This document shows, in pieces, positions 28,421 to 35,459 of a stretch of 64,000 nt of DNA. The stretch is from Terriglobales bacterium (GTDB taxonomy: Bacteria > Acidobacteriota > Terriglobia > Terriglobales > Acidobacteriaceae). The notes below the pieces were generated by a model. That model did no database searches. It saw only the letters and a list, made by a program, of their open reading frames with translations, and was not told where the DNA came from. The position numbers and the translations under genes were made by a program. The stretch spans positions 1-64,000 of the forward strand of contig DATHMF010000089.1 in NCBI GenBank assembly GCA_035487355.1, given 5' to 3'. Position 1 is the first letter of the stretch. Every line of letters starts with the position of its first letter.

Positions 28421-29263
28421 ATGCATTCTAATTACATTCCGCGACGGGTGGTATCGTTGCAGCCCAGCGCCACGGTCACGCTTGAGCGCCTGGGGCTGCT
28501 GGAGCGCGTAGTAGCCTGCACCAAGTGGTGTGGCGATGTTTGTCCACAAATCGCCGATCAGGCCCACACCATTGTTGCCGACTCGTGGACGGCCAAATCG
28601 GCAGATATTCTCGCCGCGCGTCCTGATCTGGTGATTGCTTCGGTTCCTTACCAGGCAGAGGCAGTGGGCGAAATCCTGAAGGCCGGAATCATGTTTCTGG
28701 GGCTGGCGCCACATTCGCTGCATGACATCTACACCGACATCGCTGCCATAGCCCGCATCATGGGAGAGCAGGAGGGCGGGCAGAAGGTTATTGGCGAGAT
28801 GCAGGCGGAAATTCAACGGATCAAAACTACAGCCGAGGACGGCTGTGCCACACTTTTTTCTGAGGGCTCCGCTGCCCAGCGGCCTTTGGTTTTTTGTGAG
28901 GAGTGGGGCAAACCCGTCATTCATTCGCAAACCTGGGTAGCGGAACTGGTGGAAGCCGCTGGAGGCAAGTTCCTGGGCACCGCGGGAAGCAAAACCGATG
29001 CGGAGACCGTTAGCGCGGCGGATCCTGATGTGATGGTCATGGCCTGGTGTGGTGCAGGAGACCGGGTGCCACTGGAAAAGATCATCGAGCAGCGGGGCTG
29101 GGAAGGTTTAGCAGCCGCGCGGGAGCGCCGCATCTACTGCGTGCCCGACGAATTTCTTAACACACCCGCGCCTACGCTGATGGATGGATTGCATGCGCTG
29201 GCAGGAATTATTCATCCGGAGATATTTCCTGCGCACCCGAGAGTGAGGCGGATTGAGCATTGA
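28421..29263 (+). CDS. BtuF-like periplasmic-binding-fold protein without signal peptide
   Basis: 280 residues of the periplasmic binding protein family used for cobalamin or siderophore capture (PF01497 type). Motifs are RRVVSLQPSATVTLERLGLLERVV at the start, the ILAARPDLVIASVP strand and the WEGLAAARERRIYCVPDE stretch. There is no signal peptide or lipobox, so it is probably cytoplasmic, as in the 'cobalamin-binding protein' group. A palindromic element is translated within it (28828-28853, residues TAEDGCATL). No ABC transporter is adjacent. Ligand unknown. Confidence 0.8.
   Translation: MHSNYIPRRVVSLQPSATVTLERLGLLERVVACTKWCGDVCPQIADQAHTIVADSWTAKSADILAARPDLVIASVPYQAEAVGEILKAGIMFLGLAPHSLHDIYTDIAAIARIMGEQEGGQKVIGEMQAEIQRIKTTAEDGCATLFSEGSAAQRPLVFCEEWGKPVIHSQTWVAELVEAAGGKFLGTAGSKTDAETVSAADPDVMVMAWCGAGDRVPLEKIIEQRGWEGLAAARERRIYCVPDEFLNTPAPTLMDGLHALAGIIHPEIFPAHPRVRRIEH
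28828..28853. repeat. 26-nt palindromic element inside a coding region
   Basis: The core ACAGCCGAGGACGGCTGT (7-bp arms, AGGA loop) followed by GCCACAC is identical over 26 nt to 50848-50873, which lies in an unrelated coding region. Here it is translated in the frame TAEDGCAT. Confidence 0.75.
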
Positions 29264-29332
29264 GTCATTGAATCATCGGGTCATTTGGTCATTGAAGAAT
29301 TGAGGAATCGGGTAATTGTGCAATTCAATCAT
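29259..29332. repeat. TGAGTCATTGAATCATCGGG-type repeat tract
   Basis: Runs of (TGAG)TCATTGAATCATCGGGTCATT and TTGTGCAATTCAATCATT. The same building blocks occur at 3821-3852, 31145-31243 and 32845-32960. Confidence 0.6.
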
Positions 29333-29403
29333 TCCCTCCCCTCCTGTTACACTCACAAAATGCGTTTCGGAAAAATCCCAGCTTGTTGGATGGAGGCCGC
29401 ACG

Positions 29404-29835
29404 ATGAAGCAAGTGGTGGCGGCGCTGATCCTGGGCAATGACGGCAAGCTGCTTATCTGCCAGCGCACGAAGCACCAGTCTCTACCGCTGAAGTGGGAGT
29501 TCCCCGGAGGCAAGATCGAACCTGGAGAGCAGCCACGGGAGGCCCTCCGCCGCGAGTTGGAAGAGGAGCTGGGAATACAGGCACAAATAGGCGAAGAGGT
29601 AGCCCGCGTTCGGCATACTTACCAGAACGGAAATGTAGTTGATCTGCGCTTTTACCTGGTGCGTGAATACGATGGTAAATTGGTAAACCGGATTTTCCGC
29701 GACATACGCTGGGTTGAGCTTAAAGAGTTGCCGGGGTATGACTTTCTGGATGCGGACATTGGCCTGGTACACGATCTTGCAAGCGGCAAGTTATCGCTGC
29801 CGGCTATTTCTTCTTCATCGTCCGCAGAATTGTAA
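29404..29835 (+). CDS. MutT-type Nudix hydrolase (8-oxo-dGTP diphosphatase-like)
   Basis: 143 residues from ATG at 29404, chosen because TGGAGG precedes it; an upstream start adds seven residues without support. The Nudix box is complete: GGKIEPGEQPREALRRELEEELGI at about 39-62, with the Glu pairs that bind Mg. KWEFPGGK just before it is typical of MutT, which removes oxidised nucleotides from the pool. The 3' end overlaps the convergent downstream gene by 32 nt. Confidence 0.92.
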   Translation: MKQVVAALILGNDGKLLICQRTKHQSLPLKWEFPGGKIEPGEQPREALRRELEEELGIQAQIGEEVARVRHTYQNGNVVDLRFYLVREYDGKLVNRIFRDIRWVELKELPGYDFLDADIGLVHDLASGKLSLPAISSSSSAEL

Positions 29836-31060
29836 TCACCATATCGGCGGTGATGATGCCGGCGAGCTCTCCTTTTTCATCTACCACGGGCAGGCTGAGC
29901 AAGTTGTATTTGTCGAAAAGCTCCACAACCTCGTCTTCGCTGGTTTCGAGCCGGCAGGAGATCAATTCAGGAGAAGAAATTTCCTTCAACGGAGTGGCTG
30001 GCGGCGCAATCGCGACGCTGACCAGGGGCACGGTGCCGACCAATTTGTTGGACTCATCCACCAGGTGGAGTGTGCTTAGAGTTTCTCTGCTGCCCTCGAA
30101 GGTGTAGAGGGCCTGGATAGCATCGGCAGCCGTGGCCTGGGGCCCAAAAGAAAGGAGGTAGGTGGTCATGCGACCGGCAGCAGTGTTTTCCGCATGCTCC
30201 AGCAGCTCTTCCACACTCTCGCGCTCTTCCGGTTCCATTTCCTCCAGAATTTCTTCGGAGGTTTCTTGCGACAGATCGGCAAGCAGGTCGGCGGCAGCGC
30301 TGGGGTCCATTTCTTCTACGATGTTGGCGGCACGGTCGTAATCCAGCGACTCCAAGATGGAAACTTGCATTTTAGGATCAACTTCTTCCAGAGCCCCAGC
30401 AGCCACTTCTTCATCAAGGGTTTCAAAGACAGCTTCGCGCTCGGCCGGGGCCAAATCTTCCAGAATGTCGGCAATATCCGCAGGATGGAGCTTGGAAAGA
30501 CGAGTATGCTCGATGCGAAGTTTGACCCGGCGTGCCGGGTCGGTCTCGATCAGATCAACGAACTCCCAGGGAATGATGCGAGGAGGAATTTTTTCAAGTA
30601 AAGGCCGCAACGCAGGCCAAGGCACAACACCCTTGAGCAATCGCCGGACAGCGCCGCGCGCGCCTACATCAACGCCGGTGACTTTCAGCGCAATGTGATG
30701 ATTGACGGCAACCGGCTCCAGATCAACATCGTTGACGCGTACAACCTTACGTCCGTGGACGTCTATGATCTGCTGGTCGAGCAGGTCGCGCTCCAAAAAT
30801 AAATATCCTTCCGGACCCTTTCCGGAAAATTCCTGCCAGCCGCTGGAAGCAAGCGAAGATCGCAAGGAACGGCTTTCGACCGATTGCAAGGCATCGCGCA
30901 GAAGAAGACGGTCACCGTGTTTGGTGCGCACTACGATGCCGGCGATGCGGACCGGATCTTCCTGAGGAGAAATCGCCAAGCCACGCACACGACCAGCAAC
31001 CGCGCCCGAAGAGTCTACTACGGGCGCGCCCAGCAGTTCGGTGAGCGCAACATTGGCCAT
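29804..31060 (-). CDS. PRC-barrel, MgtE_N and CBS-domain protein without membrane domain
   Basis: 418 residues. A PRC-barrel-like domain (about 1-75), then an MgtE N-terminal superhelix (about 180-290, with LHPADIADILEDL and EEMDPSAAADLLADLSQE repeats), then a CBS pair (about 290-415, with YNLLSLPVVDEKGELAGII). The membrane channel domain of MgtE magnesium transporters is absent, so it is likely a soluble Mg- or nucleotide-sensing regulator. The 3' end overlaps mutT tail-to-tail. Confidence 0.9.
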   Translation of the reverse strand: MANVALTELLGAPVVDSSGAVAGRVRGLAISPQEDPVRIAGIVVRTKHGDRLLLRDALQSVESRSLRSSLASSGWQEFSGKGPEGYLFLERDLLDQQIIDVHGRKVVRVNDVDLEPVAVNHHIALKVTGVDVGARGAVRRLLKGVVPWPALRPLLEKIPPRIIPWEFVDLIETDPARRVKLRIEHTRLSKLHPADIADILEDLAPAEREAVFETLDEEVAAGALEEVDPKMQVSILESLDYDRAANIVEEMDPSAAADLLADLSQETSEEILEEMEPEERESVEELLEHAENTAAGRMTTYLLSFGPQATAADAIQALYTFEGSRETLSTLHLVDESNKLVGTVPLVSVAIAPPATPLKEISSPELISCRLETSEDEVVELFDKYNLLSLPVVDEKGELAGIITADMVITILRTMKKK

Positions 31061-31144
31061 GATTTAAGGATGCCTTGATTTCAGAATACCGTGGAGCGCA
31101 GCAAGAGGCCAGCTATTTTCGATGAATTAGATGGGTACCTTGAG

Positions 31145-31243
31145 GATTGAGCGATTGGGTCATTGAATCATTTAGTCATTGGGTTGGGTCAATTACCAAG
31201 CTTACTTAATGACTCAATGGTCCGATGACTCAATGACTCAATT
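31145..31243. repeat. Long imperfect inverted repeat made of TCATTGA units
   Basis: Arms at 31145-31180 and 31208-31243 are complementary at 28 of 36 positions by manual alignment, with a 27-nt loop containing CCAAGCTTAC. The right arm reaches into the last codon and stop of the next gene. It probably acts as a transcript end for the convergent or flanking genes, but has no U-tract. Confidence 0.65.
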
Positions 31244-31879
31244 CTTCTCTTCCACCACCAGCTCGCCGTTTTCGATGTGGACGCTTTTGACAAAGTCAGG
31301 CAGTTTGAGCTGCTCCCGGTTTTCGGGTTCGGCGAGCTTTTTCTGGAGGACATCATTGACAAGCGAAACCGGAACGATGAAATCGCCCACTTTAAAGCCA
31401 GTGGGATCGAAGGTCACATAGCCATCCTTGCTGCCCAGGCGACCAGAAACCGTAATGTAAACATCCTTGCCGTAGAGGTTTGTAGTAAATTGGCCAGTAA
31501 CCTGGTCGCCATGAAAATTTACATCCACGGGATGAACGGGTGTGTTTTCAGCGACTTGGGAGTTAGGCGTTAAGTTCGGAGATTTTTGCTGGCTGGCGGC
31601 AGGCGAGGTTGTTCCGGAATCTGGCTCGGCAAGCTGTTGGGAAAAGGCCGCTGATATTTCATCGGACGTGAAATGGGCTTGTGTGTTTTGGCCACTCGAC
31701 AGTTCATTCAGCTTCCGGTTGAACGATTCTGCCTGTTCCTTGGTCTCTTGCGGGGTCATGGGAAGCGAAGGGCGCGAGGGCCGGCGCAACATCATAAAAC
31801 CGACCAGCACCAAGGTTCCCATCACGACCCAGAGGAAAATCTTGTAAAAACTAACAAAAAGGTTGGGTTGCCTAGGCAT
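31238..31879 (-). CDS. Membrane-anchored hypothetical protein
   Basis: About 213 residues from the ATG at 31879. An N-terminal transmembrane anchor (about 9-30, FYKIFLWVVMGTLVLVGFMM) is followed by a basic-polar stretch and a beta-rich exported domain (FTSDEISAAFSQQL.., VNFHGDQVTGQFTTNLYGKDVY, GSKDGYVTFDPTGFKVGDFIVP). The latter resembles bacterial 'DUF2993/LmeA' or lipoprotein-like lipid-binding domains weakly. Function unknown. Start choice uncertain by up to 21 codons. Confidence 0.7.
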   Translation of the reverse strand: MPRQPNLFVSFYKIFLWVVMGTLVLVGFMMLRRPSRPSLPMTPQETKEQAESFNRKLNELSSGQNTQAHFTSDEISAAFSQQLAEPDSGTTSPAASQQKSPNLTPNSQVAENTPVHPVDVNFHGDQVTGQFTTNLYGKDVYITVSGRLGSKDGYVTFDPTGFKVGDFIVPVSLVNDVLQKKLAEPENREQLKLPDFVKSVHIENGELVVEEKN

Positions 31880-32047
31880 AAAGTGCATTCTAGTGCAGTT
31901 TTTCACGGGGAATACCGTAAAATAAACACTCAGCGTTGACATTTAAGAGTTCGACAGGCAAACTGTCGCCTTCCACCTACTTTGCAAGATGCAATTGGGT
32001 TTAGACAGTTCAAACAAATTGCCGGTTCAACAAGGTTGACAGCAAAC

Positions 32048-32500
32048 GTGAAAATAGCCGGAAACCGGGTCTCGTACACGCTGGACTCCACACTCGAGAG
32101 CGTGAATCGTGCCGAACAGACCGCTGAGAACATGGCGGCCAGGGCGGGTTTCTCCGAGGACGACTGCCATCGTATTTCGATGGCGGTGCGGGAGGCGGCA
32201 GTCAATGCCGTACTGCACGGCAACGCTTACGATCCGCGCAAGAAGGTGCGGGTTGCGTTTGAGAATACCGGAGAGGCGCTGGTGATCACCATCGCCGATG
32301 AAGGCCCGGGGTTGTGCGAGAAGGATGTGCCCAACCCACTGGCGCCGGAAAATTTGCTGAAGCAATCGGGGCGTGGTATTTTCCTCATTCGATCTTTTAT
32401 GGATGACGTAAAGTTCCGCACCCTTGAGCCCGGCACCGAAATTACTTTAATCAAGCATGTTCCCGGAAACTCGGCGGGACACACGGAGGAAGCAAAGTGA
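32048..32500 (+). CDS. Anti-sigma regulatory factor / RsbW-like serine kinase
   Basis: About 150 residues from a GTG at 32048; the frame is open from a TTG at 31982. A GHKL-type ATPase with N-box [15 protein letters not shown]1 DEGPGL and G2 [13 protein letters not shown] motifs. It belongs to the RsbW/SpoIIAB class that phosphorylates a STAS-domain antagonist and binds a sigma factor. The next gene, overlapping or abutting, is exactly such a STAS protein, so the two form a partner-switching pair. No sigma factor or phosphatase gene is adjacent. Confidence 0.9.
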   Translation: MKIAGNRVSYTLDSTLESVNRAEQTAENMAARAGFSEDDCHRISMAVREAAVNAVLHGNAYDPRKKVRVAFENTGEALVITIADEGPGLCEKDVPNPLAPENLLKQSGRGIFLIRSFMDDVKFRTLEPGTEITLIKHVPGNSAGHTEEAK

Positions 32501-32502
32501 CC

Positions 32503-32844
32503 ATGAAGGCCAGTACGCGGCAAGTAGACGGCGTGACCGTCGTAGACCTGAGCGGACGAATTACGCTCGGCGAAGGCAGCGTTGTGCTGCGGGATACGGT
32601 GCGCGATTTGATCTCCCACGGGGACAAGAGAATCCTGCTGAACCTGGGAGACGTTACCTACATTGACAGCTCAGGCATCGGCGAACTGGTGAGCGCCTTC
32701 ACCACTGTCCGCAACCAGGGCGGCGAGCTGAAGTTGCTCAAGCTCACCAAGAAAGTCCATGATCTGCTGCAAATCACCAAACTGTACACCGTCTTCGACG
32801 TCAGGGACGACGAAGCCCAGGCCATCGCGTCATTTAAGAAATAA
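32503..32844 (+). CDS. STAS-domain anti-sigma factor antagonist (RsbV/SpoIIAA-like)
   Basis: 113 residues from ATG at 32503; a GTG at 32497 overlapping the upstream stop is an alternative start. GGAGGAAG serves as ribosome-binding site. The single STAS domain includes [13 protein letters not shown] and the phosphorylatable Ser region [14 protein letters not shown]. It would bind the RsbW-like kinase when unphosphorylated and release the sigma factor. Encoded right after its presumed kinase. Confidence 0.93.
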   Translation: MKASTRQVDGVTVVDLSGRITLGEGSVVLRDTVRDLISHGDKRILLNLGDVTYIDSSGIGELVSAFTTVRNQGGELKLLKLTKKVHDLLQITKLYTVFDVRDDEAQAIASFKK

Positions 32845-32960
32845 TTGAGTCATTGAACCATTGAGTCATCGGGTGATTGGGTCATTGTGTAATTTGGTAA
32901 TTGTGCAATTCAAAAATTACTTCAATTACGCAATTACCCGATTACACAATTATTCAATCC
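32845..32960. repeat. TCATTGA tract with a strong inverted repeat
   Basis: After tandem TGAGTCATTGAACCATTGAG units, arms ATTGTGTAATTTGGTAATTG (32884-32903) and CAATTACCCGATTACACAAT (32931-32950) match at 18 of 20 positions. It lies between the STAS gene and the AhpD-like gene, within 18 nt of the latter's start. Confidence 0.7.
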
Positions 32961-32967
32961 GATTTTC

Positions 32968-33492
32968 ATGCGCATTACCCGCCTAGACCGCACTCAAGTT
33001 GACGCCGAATCACAGGCCGTCTATGACGACTTCATGAAAGAACGCGGCAACGTGCCGAACATGTTCCGCAGCGCCGCCCACCGGCCGGAGATCATGCGCA
33101 CCATGGTGGCGCACTTCCGCGCGGTCATGAATACCGGCACGGTCACCAAGAAATTGAAAGAACTGGTGATCGTACGTACTACCCAACTCAACCGCTGCGA
33201 GTATTGACTGGCCTCTCATACCGTCTTGGCAAGACGGCTGGGCTGGACGGACGATCAGATTACGAATCTCACAGATTTTGAGAAGCGCTCCGACTTCACG
33301 GAAGCAGAGAAAGCGGCTTTGCGCCTGACGGAACGCATGACCCTGGACGCACACAAAGTAGACGAAGAGTTGTGGAAGCAGTTGCGTCAACATTTTGACG
33401 AGGGTGAAGTCGTGGAATTGTGCGCGGCCATTGGGCTGTTCAATTATTTCAACCGGTTCAATGACGCGCTGCAGATGGAACCAACGAAGTAG
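32968..33492 (+). CDS. AhpD-like (carboxymuconolactone decarboxylase family) protein, probable selenoprotein with in-frame TGA at codon 80
   Basis: If TGA at 33205-33207 is read through, the frame encodes 174 residues, full length for the peroxidase-related AhpD/CMD family. The N-terminal part is MRITRLDRTQVDAESQAVYD.. and ELVIVRTTQLNRCEY; the C-terminal part is LASHTVLARRLGW through AIGLFNYFNRFNDAL. The family motif is CxxC..H. The sequence here reads C-E-Y-stop-L-A-S-H, so the TGA replaces the second, peroxidatic cysteine, and nothing else is broken: no frameshift and no other stop. A hairpin 20 nt downstream fits a bacterial SECIS. The likely product is a CxxU thiol/selenol peroxidase or oxidoreductase. 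The alternative is a pseudogene or a base error (TGC or TGT to TGA). Confidence 0.75.
33205..33240 (+). promoter_or_regulatory. Candidate Sec UGA codon and SECIS hairpin
   Basis: UGA at 33205-33207 is followed by CCGTCTT (33221-33227), loop GGC (33228-33230) and AAGACGG (33231-33237), a perfect 7-bp stem. The apical loop begins 20 nt after the UGA and its first base is G. Bacterial SECIS elements lie in the coding region just downstream of the UGA, with an apical loop that usually carries an early G at about this distance. A possible lower stem, GGCC (33210-33213) with GGCT (33241-33244), may extend it. Confidence 0.65.
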
Positions 33493-33568
33493 GAAGCCCG
33501 AAGGAATAAACCGTAGTAGCAAATAAGTTCACCGACACATCCATATTGCCGAAAGGATGCATCAGCCG

Positions 33569-34120
33569 CTATTTGCTCTCTACACTCACGAGGAAACTAT
33601 ACGTATTGGTGGCTCCGGCCTTCGAAGGCCAATCGCCCTCCGCGCCTAAGAGAAACACTGTTGCCTGGTCAAAGCGGTAATCGATCTTTGCGCTGGACAT
33701 CCGCGGCACACCCCAGGCGTGGGCCAGGGATTTTGGAAACCCGTCTACGGGTAGCGGGGTACCCTGCGGATATAAATCGAAAGATGCGTCCGAGTTTCCA
33801 CTCCCTACTGTGATTGAGATATGTAGCGTGCCTCCATTCACAAACCGGCTTGCATCCAGCCTGATAAGCCGGTACTTGTGTTTCCCATCCCCCGGGGCGA
33901 TGAGAGTTCCCTGGCCGGAAAAACTTTCACCGGGAACCAGGCGGACGGTCGTGTCGGGATTCACACTGACGTCATCGCTGGTAAAGACTTTGGTGGGGGA
34001 AGATCCGTTCTTGCCTTGTTGCTTGCGGACCTTGCGTGCGGCGTCGCCCAGCGACTGTCCGCAGCAGACACTGCCGATCAGCAAGAGGATGGACAAAATT
34101 CCTGAAGTGAGTCGCTGCAT
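33569..34120 (-). CDS. Secreted hypothetical protein
   Basis: 183 residues. The N-terminus is a signal peptide, possibly lipoprotein type (LLLIGSVCCGQ). After DAARKVRKQQGKNGSS, a motif often seen at the N-terminus of acidobacterial secreted proteins, a beta-rich domain runs to the end. GGGAGG precedes the ATG. No named family. Function unknown. Confidence 0.75.
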   Translation of the reverse strand: MQRLTSGILSILLLIGSVCCGQSLGDAARKVRKQQGKNGSSPTKVFTSDDVSVNPDTTVRLVPGESFSGQGTLIAPGDGKHKYRLIRLDASRFVNGGTLHISITVGSGNSDASFDLYPQGTPLPVDGFPKSLAHAWGVPRMSSAKIDYRFDQATVFLLGAEGDWPSKAGATNTYSFLVSVESK

Positions 34121-34280
34121 GAAAACCTCCCACGATTACTCCGCTCATTCGTTAGGCCCACGATGTGCGATCCGCAGCCCCAAATTTTCCATAAACCTGA
34201 GGCGGGGGCTGAAAAGGCCAGCTTTCGATGAGAGGCTAACAAAAATCTTCTGGAATCGCCATCTTTTAACCCCATACTTC

Positions 34281-35459
34281 TCACACCAGCCCTTTCTTCA
34301 ACTCTTCCAGCGGATACTTTGTTCCCCGCCAGGTGATGCCACCGGTCCACTGGGTCACACAAGCTGAGCGCAGCATGGCATAAATCACCAGCACGGTCCC
34401 CACCGGATGAGTGAATACATAGAGCGGTGAGATAGGAGCGTGGAAAGACATTGCCACATAGAAACAAAAGATTGCGGCCAGGGCCAGCAAGAAGCCTGCT
34501 TTGCTCCATCCGGGGGCCAGTACCGCTCCGGCATAGGGCAGCAAAAAGAAAAAAATCATTGCCAGGATGATGAGCAGCGCTCGCCACCATTGAAATTCAA
34601 CAAACGCAAAAAAGTTCTTGGTGACGTTGCGGACGAAGCCAAAGGCCCCCACAATCCAGCGGATACTGATCAGACCGGGGCCGAGGGCGCAGCGCTGGGT
34701 AAACCCATTTTCTTTGACCAGCTTGCCCAGCTTCATGTCTTCAACTACCTCCATACGCAGCGCGCGAAAGCTCCCTATCCGCTCATAGACGGAGCGGCGG
34801 ACCATGTTGAATACTCCTCCGCCCATGTACTGGCGCGAGGTGGGATCGGCTGCCTTCCAGGGACGATATCCCAGGACCATAAAGCTTCCGAATAAACTCA
34901 TCATCATGCGCTCGCCCGGACTGCGCATTTCCATTTCAGGAACCAAAGTGAGGTGGTCGGTGCGTACGGCTTCGGCATAGGCGAGGGCGCGGCGCACCGA
35001 ATCGGTGCGAAAAATCACATCGGCATCTGTAAACAGCAGCCAATCACCGCTGGCCTGCTGTGCTGCCTTCCACATGGCGTGCGGCTTGCCAAGCCAGTTG
35101 GCGGGAAGTTCGGCAATATGAATCACGCGGAGTTTGCCATTGGAAGCCGCAGCAAGGCGATCCATGATCTCGCCGGTGCGGTCGGCGGAGCGGTCATTGA
35201 CAGCGATGATCTCGTAATTCTTGTAATCCAGATGGAGCAGCGATGTCAGCGCCGATTCGATGTTCTCCGCTTCATTCAACGCTGGAACTATGATGCTCAC
35301 TCGCGGCTGGAATATTTGCACGTCCCACTCAGGCTGGCTGATATTGGCGATCTTGCGCATACCCCATGCGGTCTCGATCAGCCGCCAGGACCACAGAAAG
35401 CCGAGGATGCCCCCGGTGATCCAATAAAACCAATCGGCGTGGAACGCATGAAAGATCAT
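34281..35459 (-). CDS. Membrane glycosyltransferase, family 2
   Basis: 392 residues from the ATG at 35459, which overlaps the upstream MFS stop by 4 nt (ATGA); the longer upstream frame is an artefact of the MFS gene. An N-terminal anchor (10-30) precedes a GT-A catalytic domain with VSIIVPALNEAENIE, DRSADRTG, FTDADV (DxD-like) and EVVEDMKLGKLVKENG. Three to four membrane segments end the protein (about 275-365). It transfers sugars to a lipid or polymer; the acceptor is unknown. The resemblance is to carotenoid or hopanoid-type GT2 enzymes, but no specific call is justified. Confidence 0.88.
   Translation of the reverse strand: MIFHAFHADWFYWITGGILGFLWSWRLIETAWGMRKIANISQPEWDVQIFQPRVSIIVPALNEAENIESALTSLLHLDYKNYEIIAVNDRSADRTGEIMDRLAAASNGKLRVIHIAELPANWLGKPHAMWKAAQQASGDWLLFTDADVIFRTDSVRRALAYAEAVRTDHLTLVPEMEMRSPGERMMMSLFGSFMVLGYRPWKAADPTSRQYMGGGVFNMVRRSVYERIGSFRALRMEVVEDMKLGKLVKENGFTQRCALGPGLISIRWIVGAFGFVRNVTKNFFAFVEFQWWRALLIILAMIFFFLLPYAGAVLAPGWSKAGFLLALAAIFCFYVAMSFHAPISPLYVFTHPVGTVLVIYAMLRSACVTQWTGGITWRGTKYPLEELKKGLV

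Noticed and set aside
32968-33207. Treating the AhpD-like gene as two genes or a plain pseudogene
   Set aside because: Both halves are in one frame, conserved to the end, and the only lesion sits on the catalytic codon with a hairpin after it, which fits Sec better; the pseudogene view is kept as the alternative.
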